Assembly (NCBI RefSeq): GCF_026627255.1
Contig: NZ_JAPNLM010000007.1
Span: 248,001-312,000 of the forward strand
Origin: Streptomyces antarcticus
Lineage (GTDB): Bacteria > Actinomycetota > Actinomycetes > Streptomycetales > Streptomycetaceae
Reading direction: 5' to 3'
Length of the DNA stretch: 64,000 bases
Shown here: piece after piece, positions 45,370 to 55,542 of the stretch
Layout of the letters: the number at the start of each line of letters is the position of its first letter
Numbering within the stretch: position 1 is the stretch's first letter
Translations under genes and position numbers: made by a program
The notes under the pieces: model-generated
Databases searched by the model: none
What the model was told of the DNA's origin: nothing
What the model saw: only the letters and a program-made list of their open reading frames with translations

Positions 45370-46356
45370 ATGTTCACCATGCCGCTCGGCGACCGGGCCC
45401 AACTCCGCTCGCTCGAGCCCTGGCAGGCCGATGAGTTCCTCGCTCATATGGACCGCGCACGGGGCACCGTGGATCCGTGGATACCCTGGGCGTCGTTGAG
45501 CACCGACGGTGACTCGGCTACGGCCACCCTCCAGCGCTATGCCGACCGTACGGCCCTGGACACCGGCCGGATCTACGGGATCTGGCTCGACAGCACACTG
45601 GTCGGCGGGGTGATGTTCACCCGCTTCGACAGCGCTTCCGGGGTCTGCGAGCTCGGCTGCTGGCTGGAACGGGCGGCGGAGGGACGGGGTCTGGTCACCC
45701 GTGCTTGCCGGGCGTTGATCGACTGGGCCTTCCGTACACGCGGGATGAGCCGCGTCGAATGGTGGGTCGCGGCGGGCAACTCATGCAGCGTCGATGTCGC
45801 ACAGCGGTTGGGTATGACCCGTGAAGGAGTGCTGCGGCGGCGCTCTGCCCACCGCGGTGTGCGGCACGACAGCGAAGTCTGGTCGGTCCTTTCCGAGGAA
45901 TGGCCCTGCCCCGGTGAGGCGTCCGAAGCGCCCGAGGCCGGTGTCAAGGCCGAGCTCGATCGGCTGATGGCAGTGTTCGCCGGCGCGTTTACCAACACCG
46001 GCGGCAACCGCCCTGATCTCGACGTCATCCGCGACGTCTTCATCCCCCAGGGCAGGATCATCTCGAACGTCGGGGGCAAGCCCGTGATCTACGACCTCGA
46101 CGCCTTCATCGAGCCCCGGCAGAAGATGCTCACGGACGGGACGCTGACGGAGTTCTCCGAATGGGAGGTATCCGAAAGTACCGAGATTCTCGGATCGGTA
46201 GCGCACCGGTTCAGCCGATACCGCAAGTCCGGCATCCACCATGGTGAGTCGTTCCAGGGCTCCGGCCACAAGACCACCCAGTTCCTTCGAACTCCGGCAG
46301 GATGGCGTATCGCCTCGCTGGCCTGGGACGACGTGGCGGCAACCACTACGGCATGA
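45370..46356 (+). CDS. GNAT acetyltransferase fused to an NTF2-like domain
   Basis: 328 residues. Residues 1-180: RimJ/RimL-type N-acetyltransferase (LRSLEPWQADEFLAHMDRAR, GCWLERAAEGRGLVTRACRA acetyl-CoA loop, NSCSVDVAQRLGMTREGVLR). Residues about 190-328: a SnoaL/DUF4440 NTF2-like fold (AELDRLMAVFAGAFTNTGGN, RIISNVGGKPVIYDL, KTTQFLRTPAGWRIASLAWD). Such a fusion is unusual; a lost stop codon between two genes is possible but the linker (PGEASEAPEAGVKAE) looks natural. Confidence 0.85.
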   Translation: MFTMPLGDRAQLRSLEPWQADEFLAHMDRARGTVDPWIPWASLSTDGDSATATLQRYADRTALDTGRIYGIWLDSTLVGGVMFTRFDSASGVCELGCWLERAAEGRGLVTRACRALIDWAFRTRGMSRVEWWVAAGNSCSVDVAQRLGMTREGVLRRRSAHRGVRHDSEVWSVLSEEWPCPGEASEAPEAGVKAELDRLMAVFAGAFTNTGGNRPDLDVIRDVFIPQGRIISNVGGKPVIYDLDAFIEPRQKMLTDGTLTEFSEWEVSESTEILGSVAHRFSRYRKSGIHHGESFQGSGHKTTQFLRTPAGWRIASLAWDDVAATTTA

Positions 46357-46451
46357 CTACACGATCAAGTGCGAGTGCGCTCCCCGGCCAGCGGCGCCCG
46401 TGAGCGCACCGGCAGCCCGCCAGTCGGTGAGCGCGCTCACCGACTGCGTGC

Positions 46452-46877
46452 GTGACGGCCGCGGACACATGGTGGTCGGATATCGAAGGACTGGTGGAGG
46501 AGGCCGGACGGCTGATTCGGGATCAGGCGTGGGCCGTGACACCCGCTGACCGTACCGTCGCGGCAAAGGCCGCCGCCGATCTGCACGGTGTCGGTGGCCC
46601 CCCCCGACAGTCCCGGCAGGCCCTCCCAGGAGTTGACCGGTTGGAACACTTGCGGGGAAGCATTCGCTGCTGTTGCCATCGCCCACGTCCACGGATGCCT
46701 GGCCTGGTTCCTCGGGGCAGCTGTCACCGTCCTCACGCCAATCCTGCACTGGCGCGCCATGCCCGCCGAAGACGGCCCCACCCTCGGCGCCGTCCCGCCG
46801 GTCCTCCAGCAGTACACGGCAGCAAAGCCGCGATCCGCTGGCTCCAAGCCGCCCTCACCCGCATCGCCGCAGCCTGA
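46452..46877 (+). pseudogene. Hypothetical protein with two compensating frameshifts
   Basis: N-terminal part TWWSDIEGLVEEAGRLIRDQ in one frame to a run of eight C (46598-46605), then SQELTGWNTCGEAFAAVAIA and HVHGCLAWFLGAAVTVL in the next frame, then back near 46833 to AAIRWLQAALTRIAAA and a stop. Read across, the parts form one helical protein of about 140 residues. Function unknown. Confidence 0.55.
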
Positions 46878-47055
46878 CACCAGACGACATGGCCACGATC
46901 TCGTTTAGGAACCGGTCAGCTATGCCCGCCGACGCGGCCCCCGCCTCGGACGGTGTTGCTATGTTCCCGCTGGTCACAGGTGCAATCCGCCATGATCGGA
47001 GTCACACTGCTTCTTTTGCAGCCCCAGCTCATACGGCGGCGAGGCCAGCCCCAAC

Positions 47056-47676
47056 TCATGCGGCGGCGCGGCGCAGTGTGAACCAGAAAGTCGGGACCGG
47101 GTTCGTGCCCGGCGTCACGTCGGCCAGCTGCCACCCAGCGAACCTGGTGTTGAGTTCGTCCGCAGTGACGCCGGACCACGAGTCGTCAAACGCCCCGGGC
47201 CCGTAGCCGAACATCAGCAATCGTGCACCGGGGGCGGCACGCTTGGTGACGCCGGCGGTGTAGGCGTCGCGGCGGTGCGGTGGAATCCCGCAGTAGCAGC
47301 TCAGGTCGAAGAACAGGTCGTACGGCCCGGGCACGCCCACCTCGTCGAGTCGGGTGGCGTCCGCGCACAGCACCAGGACGTCCGCTCCGGCCGCGGTGGC
47401 CTTCTCCCTCGCCTGCCGGACCGCGCGGTCGACCAGGTCGACGGCGGTCACCTGCCAGCCGTGCTGGGCCAGGTACACCGCGTTGGTCCCGGTGCCACAG
47501 CCGAGTTCGAGCACCCGGCCCGCCATCAACGCGCCGGGCCCCTCTATCAGGGCCACGAGCTCGGGCGGCGTGACACCGCTGTCCCACGGCGGCTTACCGT
47601 CTCGGTAGAAGTCCTCCAACACGCCGCGCACAGAAGCCTCTTGGTCGAGTTCTGCAGCAGTCCGAGTCTCACTCAT
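47056..47676 (-). CDS. Class I SAM-dependent methyltransferase
   Basis: 206 residues with motif I VLELGCGTGTNAVYLAQHGW, VTAVDLVDRAVRQAREKATA, and a PYDLFFDLSCYCGIPPHRRD segment typical of thiopurine/tellurite-resistance-like methyltransferases. Divergent from a TetR gene, with a palindrome between. Substrate unknown; probably small-molecule detoxification. Confidence 0.88.
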   Translation of the reverse strand: MSETRTAAELDQEASVRGVLEDFYRDGKPPWDSGVTPPELVALIEGPGALMAGRVLELGCGTGTNAVYLAQHGWQVTAVDLVDRAVRQAREKATAAGADVLVLCADATRLDEVGVPGPYDLFFDLSCYCGIPPHRRDAYTAGVTKRAAPGARLLMFGYGPGAFDDSWSGVTADELNTRFAGWQLADVTPGTNPVPTFWFTLRRAAA

Positions 47677-47693
47677 CGCTACCCCTCCAAGAA

Positions 47694-47712
47694 ATTAGAG
47701 TCCAGCTCTAAT
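47694..47712. promoter_or_regulatory. Operator-like dyad between methyltransferase and TetR genes
   Basis: ATTAGAG-TCCAG-CTCTAAT, a perfect 7-5-7 inverted repeat. A related GACTCTAGAGATAGACTC element follows at 47717-47734 and overlaps the likely -10 region (TAGACT, seven bases before the ATG at 47740). Confidence 0.65.
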
Positions 47713-47739
47713 GTCTGACTCTAGAGATAGACTCTCGGC

Positions 47740-48402
47740 ATGGATGTGGTCAAGGGATCCGACGGACAGAACGTCAAGCGCCCCGACAAGAGGGTTGAGC
47801 GCTCGCGGCGTACCCGCGAGAAGATCGTTGCGGCGGCGCGGGAGCTGTTCGTCGCGCAGGGGTACGGTGCGACAAGCCTTCAGGAGGTTGCGGATCGCGC
47901 GGGCGTGGCAGTCCAGACCGTGTACTTCGTGTTCCGCAACAAGCGCGCGCTGTTCAAGGACGTCGTCGATACGTCGATCGCGGGCGATGCCGAGCCGGTC
48001 GCCACGATGGACCGAGACTGGTTCCGCGCGGCGTGCGCCGAACCCACTGCGGCCGGGCAACTGCGCATCCACGTGCGGGGCGTACGCGACATCCTCGGCC
48101 GGGTCGCCCCGATCATGCCGCTGATCGCGGCTGCGGCGGCCACGGACCCGGAGATCGCCGCGCAGTGGCCCGTCGGCCCTGACCCGCGCTATACCGTCCA
48201 GCACGCCGCAGCGAAGGCATTGACCTCCAAGCCCGACGCCCGCCCCGACGTCGATACCGCCCGCGCCGCCGACCTGCTGTACGGGCTGCTCAGTCCGGAG
48301 CTATACCTGATCTTTGTCCGCGACCGGGGCTGGTCCCCCGACGCCTGGGAAGAGTGGGCATGTGTGGCCCTGAGTGCCCACCTCTGCACAGACCACGAGT
48401 AG
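47740..48402 (+). CDS. TetR/AcrR-family regulator
   Basis: 220 residues: RTREKIVAAARELFVAQGYG, ATSLQEVADRAGVAVQTVYF, VFRNKRALFKDVVDTSIAGD, then a helical C-terminal domain (TARAADLLYGLLSPELYLIF). Probably autoregulated and represses the divergent methyltransferase. Confidence 0.9.
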   Translation: MDVVKGSDGQNVKRPDKRVERSRRTREKIVAAARELFVAQGYGATSLQEVADRAGVAVQTVYFVFRNKRALFKDVVDTSIAGDAEPVATMDRDWFRAACAEPTAAGQLRIHVRGVRDILGRVAPIMPLIAAAAATDPEIAAQWPVGPDPRYTVQHAAAKALTSKPDARPDVDTARAADLLYGLLSPELYLIFVRDRGWSPDAWEEWACVALSAHLCTDHE

Positions 48403-48689
48403 GCCACCGGGACTATGCCTTGGCGGTTCGCTCCCGTTCCTTCCGGGAGGTCGAACGTTTCGGGCTCGGCGCGGGTCGGGTCCGAAGAACCGGTGCCCGG
48501 GGCGCCTGGCCCGTCCAGGTGGTCTGAAGGAGGCGTGGGGTCCATGGGACGTCACAGCCGGGAGAGCGGTCCGCCGGAGGTGTGGTGGTGGAAGGCGCGC
48601 AGGTTCGCCCACGGCTGGGCGTATCCGACAACGTGACATCACCCTCACCAACGAAAACACCATCTCCTGGCGCGACCCGACGCCACACG

Positions 48690-49301
48690 CTAAACAGCCC
48701 ATTCCGGGATAAAACACTGGGAGTAATCGACCTCTGAAGAGGTCGTTTTCGTCCGATGTTTCATCCCGGAATGGGCTGTTTGATCGTCTCTTGCGGGTTG
48801 CGCCAGGAGGTCGGTCATCGCGAGGTTGACCACGTCGATGACGAAGGCGGCGTAGACCCAGCCCGAGAACGTCTTGATGTAGGTGATGTCGGCGACCCAC
48901 AGCTGGTTCGGGGCGGTGGCGGTGAACTGGCGCTCGACCAGGTCGGCGGGCCGGTCGGTCTCGGGGGCGGGGCGTGTGGTGCGCGGGCTCTTCGCCCGGA
49001 TCACCCCGCGTAGTCCGGCCTGCCGCATGAGGCGTTCGACCGTGCAGCGGGCCACCGTGAAGTCCTCGCGCACCAGGGCGGCATGGACCTTGCGGGCGCC
49101 GTAGACGCCGTAGTTGTCGGTGTGGATGGGGCGTATCTCGTCGGTGAGGCGCTCGTCGCGCCGGCTGCGGGCCGACGGCGGACGGGTGTGGGCGGCGTAG
49201 TAGGTGCTCGGCGCAATCGGCGCGTCCGTCTCGGCGAGGACGTCGCAGATCGGCTGGACGCCGAACAGGTTCTTGTACTGGTCAATGTAGGCGACCTTCA
49301 T
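48690..49301 (-). pseudogene. IS3-family OrfB, C-terminus missing
   Basis: ATG at 49301 overlaps the OrfA stop (ATGA). MKVAYIDQYKNLFGVQPICD, NYGVYGARKVHAALVREDFT, QFTATAPNQLWVADITYIKT and SGWVYAAFVIDVV (first catalytic Asp), then non-homologous residues to a chance stop in the palindromic element. The second Asp and the Glu of the DDE triad are lost. Confidence 0.88.
48692..48781. mobile_element. 90-bp nested palindrome, MITE-like
   Basis: 25-bp near-perfect terminal inverted repeats beginning AAACAGCCCATTCCGGGAT (48692-48716 and 48757-48781, one mismatch) enclose a second perfect hairpin CGACCTC-TGAA-GAGGTCG (48728-48745). Lies between a non-coding stretch and the truncated IS3. Could also act as a bidirectional terminator. 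Confidence 0.55.
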
Positions 49302-49667
49302 CGCAGTGGACGGTCCAGCTCCGCCGCGAAGAAAGCCGAGGCGGACTTCAATCTCGCGTTCGCCCGCCGCAGTTCCTTCACCTCTCGCTCCAGCTCCGCG
49401 ATCCGGGCGGCTTCGGCGCTGGTGGTCCCGGGCACGAGTCCCTCGTCGGTCTCGGCCCGCTTGACCCACCCCCGCAGAGCCTCGGGGTGCACGTCCAGCT
49501 GGTCGGCGATGCGCTTGATCGCCCCAGCCCGGCCGACCGGGTCCTTGCGGGCCTCGACGGCCAGACGCGTCGCGCGTTCACGCAGTTCGTCGGGGTACTT
49601 ACGGGGAGCAGCCATGATCGGCATCCTTCCGGGTCTTCGATGTCTCCATCAAACCCGGGGCGATTCA
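48782..49667. mobile_element. Truncated IS3-family element
   Basis: The right end is recognisable as TGAATCGCCCCGGGTTTGAT (reverse, ending at 49667). OrfA is complete; OrfB stops being IS3-like near 48825 and the left end is missing. Confidence 0.8.
49298..49624 (-). CDS. IS3-family OrfA (HTH)
   Basis: 108 residues: PRKYPDELRERATRLAVEAR, IADQLDVHPEALRGWVKRAE and a leucine-zipper-like ELEREVKELRRANARLKSAS. Normal length and intact, but without a working OrfB it cannot transpose. Confidence 0.88.
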   Translation of the reverse strand: MPIMAAPRKYPDELRERATRLAVEARKDPVGRAGAIKRIADQLDVHPEALRGWVKRAETDEGLVPGTTSAEAARIAELEREVKELRRANARLKSASAFFAAELDRPLR

Positions 49668-49922
49668 GACGGAGGGCCCTACGACCGGATCCTGGCGACC
49701 TGTTCGGTCCGAACGGTCCCACCGGCCATCGCCCAGACAAAGCCGGGCGGGGTGTTCTGACGCCGTGGGAGTCGCCGTGGCTCTGCTACAGCCTGCTGCG
49801 GCTGACCATCGACGCCCACGGTGCCGCGTCCGGGTCGTTCTTCCCGTACTCGGCATTCATGCCGATTCGCGAGCAGCGCACGAAACTGCGGCTCTCGTCG
49901 TTGAACCATGTGACGACCTCCT

Positions 49923-50720
<798 letters not shown>

Positions 50721-50742
50721 TCACCCGCGCGGACGGCCGGAC

Positions 50743-50976
50743 TCACCGCAGAAACGAACCTGCTCCCTCCGCCTCGTCAGGAGCGAGGTACCCGCCCTCG
50801 CAAGCGCCCCGGCTGATGTCCGCGTGGACGAGGACCTGTACTTCGCCCTCGCCGGGGGTACGCCCCAGTCGGCACGGTCCGCTGGACAGGAACAGGGTCG
50901 AGATCCGGTGGGCCGCTTCGAGCCCGGCCTTCTCATGGCCCCGGATCTCGATCGTGATCAGGCTCTCGTCGCTCAT
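50743..50976 (-). CDS. Small protein of unknown function
   Basis: 77 residues: MSDESLITIEIRGHEKAGLE, AHRISTLFLSSGPCRLGRTP, GEVQVLVHADISRGACEGGY. A beta-alpha-beta pattern; no known motif. Divergent from the poly-Pro peptide gene, with about 230 bases of apparently non-coding sequence between. Confidence 0.5.
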   Translation of the reverse strand: MSDESLITIEIRGHEKAGLEAAHRISTLFLSSGPCRLGRTPGEGEVQVLVHADISRGACEGGYLAPDEAEGAGSFLR

Positions 50977-51226
50977 GACGGGGGAACAGCTGTGTCCGTC
51001 GACTGGTTCCGCGCACGCGGTGGCTACCACCCCATCGAGTGCGCTTGTCCGGCCTCTCGTCGCAGGCATGGGGCGACGCAGTGGCCGGCACCGTGCCGTG
51101 AAGCCCTGCCCGGCAGGCGAGTAGGGGAAATGCGGCCACGGCGCCGGCAACGCGCCCGGTATACGCCCTGCCGTATCCAGCCTTCCCGTTCTACCGTTGA
51201 GGTTCGGTATGTACGGGGAGGCTGCT

Positions 51227-51358
51227 GTGGCAGGGATCGTGGAGGGCAAGCACCGGTCGCCGGTCGGTGACGACGGGCACCAGCCGAACCGGCCGGTCCC
51301 GCCGCCACCCCCACCCCCACCCCCACCGCCACCGACCGAGCCCGGCAAGCAGAAGTAG
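51227..51358 (+). CDS. 43-residue peptide with a poly-proline tail
   Basis: GTG start with GGGGAGG five bases ahead. It reads AGIVEGKHRSPVGDDGHQPN, then PVP plus a run of about 12 prolines and TEPGKQK. It ends four bases before the GTG of a PCMT-type methyltransferase, so they are co-translated. An in-frame ATG at 51209 is a less likely start. Could be a modified-peptide precursor or a small scaffold; nothing proves either. Confidence 0.6.
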   Translation: MAGIVEGKHRSPVGDDGHQPNRPVPPPPPPPPPPPPTEPGKQK

Positions 51359-51362
51359 AGCC

Positions 51363-52565
51363 GTGGCCGCCACCCCGCACCGCAATGCCCCCGCCGTTGA
51401 CGGGCTTGTCGGCGGGCTGCTCGCCGTGGTTGCCGAGCAGCTCGGCCGGCCGCTGCCTGCCCGCCTGGAGCAGGCATTCCGCCGGGTGCACCGGCACCGG
51501 TTCCTGCCCGCCCGGATCTGGCTGCGGGACGGGACCGGCGGATACGAGCTCGTCGACCGCGCCGCCGAACCAGCCCGCTGGATGACCGCGGCCTACTCGG
51601 ACGAGTCGCTCGTCACGCAGTTCACCGACGGCCTGCCGTCCTCCTCGGCCTCGATGCCCTCGATGGTCGCCCGCATGCTGCTCCTGGCCGGGCTCGGCGA
51701 ACGTCCCCCGGGCCGGGAGATCGCCAGCCCGCGCGTGCTGGAACTGGGCGCCGGTACCGGCTTCAACGCGGGTCTGCTGTGCGCGCTGCTCGGCGACCGG
51801 CAGGTGACCACCGTCGACCTCGATCCGTTGCTTGCCGCCAGGGCGGGGGAGAGCCTGAAGGCGGCCGGGTACGCGCCGAGGGTGGTGGTCGGAGACGCCG
51901 CCGACGGCTGGCCGCCGGGCGGACCGTACGACGTGGTCCTCGCCACGTTCTCCGTCGACCACGTCCCGCCCGCCTGGCTCACCCAGGCCCGGCCCGGCGG
52001 GCGGATCGTGACGCCGTGGACTTCGCAGTGGTGCCGGTACGGCACCCTGTCGCTGACGGCCGGCGAGCAGGGCCGTGCCGAGGGCCGGTTTCACGCCTTC
52101 GCCTCGTTCATGCAGATGACCCGCCCGCGCACTGCCGGGGTCGGCCCGGCGTCCGTGCCGGCCTCGTCCGCGAGCGGGGAGGGCGCAGCGGAGGGCTCGT
52201 CCACGACGCTGTCGCCGTGGGCGGTCGCCGGCGGTGACCTCGACGCCGAGTTCCACATCGGCCTCGTCGTACCCGGCGCGTCCTTCGCCTGGGACACCAG
52301 CGGCGAACACACCCACACCCGCTTGGAGGTCGCCGACACCACCACGGGCTCCTGGGCGACCGTCGACTACGACGGACGGACCTCAGCCGCCTTCACGGTC
52401 GCCCAGGCGGGCACCCGCCAGCGCCTCTGGGACGAGATCGCCGCGGCGTACCGCCGTTGGGAGCAGCTGGGCCGGCCTGGCATCGACCGCTATGGCCTGA
52501 GCGTCGCAGGGCGTAGCGCAATGGTCTGGGTGGACTCGCCCGCCACCGCGGTGGCTACCCGCTGA
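51363..52565 (+). CDS. PCMT/L-isoaspartyl-type methyltransferase
   Basis: 400 residues. FRRVHRHRFLPARIW, YSDESLVTQFTDG, SSSASMPSMVARMLLLAGL (the substrate-side SxPxxVAxML motif of PCMT enzymes), motif I VLELGAGTGFNAGLLCALLG and VTTVDLDPLLAARAGESLKA, followed by a large extra C-terminal domain (WAVAGGDLDAEFHIGLVVPG, RQRLWDEIAAAYRRWEQLGR). This long form is used in actinomycete peptide natural-product clusters (FxLD and graspetide systems). No ATP-grasp or lanthionine enzyme is nearby. Confidence 0.85.
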   Translation: MAATPHRNAPAVDGLVGGLLAVVAEQLGRPLPARLEQAFRRVHRHRFLPARIWLRDGTGGYELVDRAAEPARWMTAAYSDESLVTQFTDGLPSSSASMPSMVARMLLLAGLGERPPGREIASPRVLELGAGTGFNAGLLCALLGDRQVTTVDLDPLLAARAGESLKAAGYAPRVVVGDAADGWPPGGPYDVVLATFSVDHVPPAWLTQARPGGRIVTPWTSQWCRYGTLSLTAGEQGRAEGRFHAFASFMQMTRPRTAGVGPASVPASSASGEGAAEGSSTTLSPWAVAGGDLDAEFHIGLVVPGASFAWDTSGEHTHTRLEVADTTTGSWATVDYDGRTSAAFTVAQAGTRQRLWDEIAAAYRRWEQLGRPGIDRYGLSVAGRSAMVWVDSPATAVATR

Positions 52566-52589
52566 CCTGGCGGAGCTCCGACGGAAGGC

Positions 52590-54033
52590 GTGTGCCGGAA
52601 CCGAACCGCGTCACCCCGTTCACCCCCTGAGGCGGGGAGGTTGCCCGCGCGCGCCGCCGCGATGGCCTACCGGCTGGTGATGACCATCACCGACGGGATC
52701 CGCCGCGCCACCCCAAAGCGCCTGACCGGTGCGGAGGAAGAGCTCGGCGAGGACGCGGAGAAGATGGCGCCGGGCTGGTCGGCCGACCAGCTGCGCGGCG
52801 TCCTCGGCGACGACGTCCTGGCCGAGCTGATGGCGGGGGCGGTCTGGCCGGTGATGTCCCGCCAGCTCGTCGGCCTCCAGCAGGCCGGTGTCGACCTCGG
52901 GACGTTTCTGCCGCAGATGGGCCGCATGACCGCCGGAGTCCACCAGGCCGTGGTGGCGAACGCGGCGCGGACGAAGGCGGAGGGCACGGACCGGTGGGCC
53001 GACCTCCTTCGTACGACGATGCCCGAGGGCCTGGTCCGCGACGCGATCCTCGCCTCCCCGGCGTGGCCCGACATCGCGGCCGCCATGGCCGGCCTCGACG
53101 CCAAGGGCGTCGACGTCGCCCGGATCCTCCTGGACGCGCACGCCGCCGGGGCCGGCGTCGACCAGGCCGTCGCCGCCGTCATCACCGCGGCCGCGACCAC
53201 AGCTCCCGCCCCCGCCCCGGCCGCGCCCTCCGCCCCTGCCCCCGCTGACGCCCGTGTCCCCGCACCCGCCCCCGTTCCGGGCGCCGCGCCTACTGCCGTC
53301 CCCGCCGCGGGCGTCGCTCCCGTCGCTGCTGCGGCGGCGCCGGTGCGGGAAGCCGCTGATCCGTGGGCGCCGCCCGCCAGTACGGATGCGAAGCGCTCCT
53401 GGGGCCCGCTCACTGAGGGGTTGAGCGTGCCGCGCGACCTGGACCTCTGCGACCGGGCGAAGGCGCTGGAGCAGCTCGGCGTCAACCGCCTCGGGCACGC
53501 CACGATCGTCGGACTCGTCAAGGACGTCCTCCCCGACCAGGAGGTGGGCCTCCTGATCGGCTCCCGCCAAGGGGCCCCTGCTGGCCCACCGGATGGACCA
53601 GGTCCGCGACCAGGGCGGCCCCGCACTCCTCGCCGGACACCTGGCCCGCCTCGGGACCGACACCTCCTGGAAGGAGGGCCCGTCGTTCACGGTGGTGGGC
53701 CGTCTCGTGGACGCGCCCCTGTACTCCCTGACGACGCCGCCCTCCGCGCCGTCCGCGCCCGCGTCCCGCGTGAGGGTTTCCCCGGCGGCGGCCCGTTCCC
53801 GCTCCACCACAACCGCAGCCGCGGCCCCCGGACAGCCGGCCCCGGCCGAGCCGGCGTCCCCGCCCACCGGCGAGTCACCGCGCCCGCCAGGGCGGCGGGA
53901 CACCGGCGGTGACGCCGCATCCGGCCCCGGGGAGGGGGGTACAGGTCCGGGCACAGGTGGGGGTAGGTGCATGCCGCTTACGGCTTGCATTTTGCCTGTT
54001 CAGACCCCCTTTTTCAGGCGCCTTGAGGTCTGA
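52590..54033 (+). pseudogene. C-terminal part of a plasmid-type transfer protein, frameshifted
   Basis: Helical segments LVMTITDGIRRATPKRLTGA, WSADQLRGVLGDDVLAELMA, AVWPVMSRQLVGLQQAGVDL, then a long Ala/Pro linker and LGHATIVGLVKDVLPDQEVG. At about 53568 the frame shifts and continues RMDQVRDQGGPALLAGHLAR, LGTDTSWKEGPSFTVVGRLV and a low-complexity tail. Sequence style matches the C-terminus of large TraA/mobilisation proteins of Streptomyces plasmids; the family was not firmly recognised. No N-terminal catalytic part. Confidence 0.5.
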
Positions 54034-54587
54034 CTTATAGGTAGGGAGGGGGTGGGTGGATGGCGGGTCGGGGGAGTTGAGGGGCGGATGGGGAGCTGGG
54101 GAGGGCGGGATGAGCGGGGGTGGGTGAGGGAGGGAGCGGGTGTTGGGGTGGCGTTAGCGTGGCGGGATGATCACAGATGTCGCCCTCCTGCGCGAGACGG
54201 AGAGGGGGTGTGGTGCCCGTTGCGGGCGGAGCCGCTGTTGTTGCCGTCGCCGCCGTAGGCGGCGAGGACGAGAGCTGCGGTGGTGGTGGCGGCCGAGGCG
54301 GTAGCGCGGCTTGGCGGTCAGTTCGGCTCACATGGGATCGTCGCCCTGGCAACCCCGGTGGAACAGGCACGGCTGCCGACGGCCGAATGCGTCACTGAGA
54401 GCGAGCGAGCGAGGGCGAAGCGGGCGTGGCCTGCTGCGCTTCGGTCCCCCGGGGTGCCCAGGGGCCCCGTGCCGCCGCAGTGCTGGTACGGCTACGCGCC
54501 GGGATGTGCGCCGGGGCGGCTACCGCTGGGCGGGTGAGGCTGAGTACCTGGCGTGTAGGGGCGAAGTGCGCGGCAATACTTACCAGT
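54034..54587. other. Gene-free stretch
   Basis: About 550 bases without a supported gene. Holds a TCAGACC/GGTCTGA inverted repeat just before 54034, a G-rich stretch (54050-54130) and a hairpin TCGCCGCC-GTA-GGCGGCGA (54247-54265). The end has ATACT-TACC-AGTAT overlapping the next start codon. Confidence 0.45.
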
Positions 54588-54941
54588 ATGACGACGCATT
54601 CGACTAGTACCGCGGAAGCACGGGCCGGCGTGCGACCCTTCGCCGAAGTCGAAGAGGTGTTTCGGCGGCTGGAGGCCGAGGCGGCCGGACCGGATCAACA
54701 GACGCAGTTCTCTCGGGGAGCCCTGACCGGGTACCTGTGGGCGCTGGGGCGTGGCGGGCCTGCGCCGATCACTGCCCAATCGGTGGACGAGGCACCCGCT
54801 CTGAAGGATCTGACCGCGGAGGTGGACGCTGCGACGGTGCAGATGAAGGATTCCACCCAGCGCACCGTCCCTCGCGACTACATTCACGGGGTGCGCGACG
54901 CACTGGCCTGGGTGTGCGGACACACCGACCAGCGCCCCTGA
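54588..54941 (+). CDS. Small actinomycete protein of unknown function
   Basis: 117 residues: VRPFAEVEEVFRRLEAEAAG, GALTGYLWALGRGGPAPITA, TVPRDYIHGVRDALAWVCGH. Helical and acidic; similar short proteins are common in Streptomyces accessory regions. The ATG lies in a small palindrome ATACT-TACC-AGTAT (about 54576-54589), so translation may begin on a leaderless, operator-controlled message. Confidence 0.6.
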   Translation: MTTHSTSTAEARAGVRPFAEVEEVFRRLEAEAAGPDQQTQFSRGALTGYLWALGRGGPAPITAQSVDEAPALKDLTAEVDAATVQMKDSTQRTVPRDYIHGVRDALAWVCGHTDQRP

Positions 54942-55102
54942 GCGACAAGGTCATCACAGCCTGGGTGTGCCCGCCATTCCCCTCCTGCGGCGGGCACGCT
55001 GCTCAGTCCGTTACCCGCCAGGAGCATGTTGGTTGCGGCACCAGGTCCAGCAGCCTCTGGTTCTGTTCCCCGAAGGTGATACGCACGCCGAGCTCCTCGC
55101 AG

Positions 55103-55330
55103 GCGAGGGTCACCGGGGTGAAGCAGGCCGGTGTGGTCACTCTCCACCACCTCGCCGACAACAAGTCGAAGGTGGTGCTCCAGCTCGACTACGACCCTGA
55201 AGGCTTCACCGAGAACGTCTGCGACAAGCTCGGCTTCGTCAAGCGCCAGATCATGGGCGACCTGAAGCGGTTCAAGGAGTACATCGAGGACCGCGGCCGC
55301 GAGACCGGATCCTGGCGCGGCGAAGTCTGA
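55103..55330 (+). pseudogene. C-terminal fragment of an SRPBCC/cyclase-like protein
   Basis: VTLHHLADNKSKVVLQLDYD, EGFTENVCDKLGFVKRQIMG, DLKRFKEYIEDRGRETGSWR matches the last 70 residues of the SRPBCC membrane-stress-type family common in Streptomyces. No start or N-terminal half. Confidence 0.75.
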
Positions 55331-55376
55331 CCAGCCCCTCGCGGTGAACCACACCGTGGGAGTCTTGATCGTTTGC

Positions 55377-55542
55377 GTTCCGTGGGCCTCATCAATGATC
55401 GCGAGGTCGAACGGGGCCATCTGCTGGCCATAAAGCCGGTCTCCGCCCGCCAGGGCGGCCTCCAGCGGCCCGCGAACCTTCCGCTGGTCCACGGGGGCGT
55501 CGATGTCCTCGCGGTCCACCAGGAAGGCGTACGTGGCGTACT
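55377..55542 (-). pseudogene. Helicase fragment with Walker B
   Basis: TYAFLVDREDIDAPVDQRKV, RGPLEAALAGGDRLYGQQMA, PFDLAIIDEAHGT carries the DEAH box of the HA-helicase family whose later part is at 43.2-44.0 kb. Only about 55 residues remain. Confidence 0.65.

Noticed and set aside
51227..51358. Calling the poly-Pro peptide an FxLD lanthipeptide or graspetide precursor
   Set aside because: It has no FxLD motif, no Ser/Thr/Cys-rich core and no graspetide core pattern, and no partner ligase or cyclase is present.
52590..53912. Reading the frame to 53912 as one intact 440-residue protein
   Set aside because: After about 53568 this frame turns into Pro/Arg/Gly-rich nonsense, while the neighbouring frame carries a natural continuation, so a frameshift is more likely.
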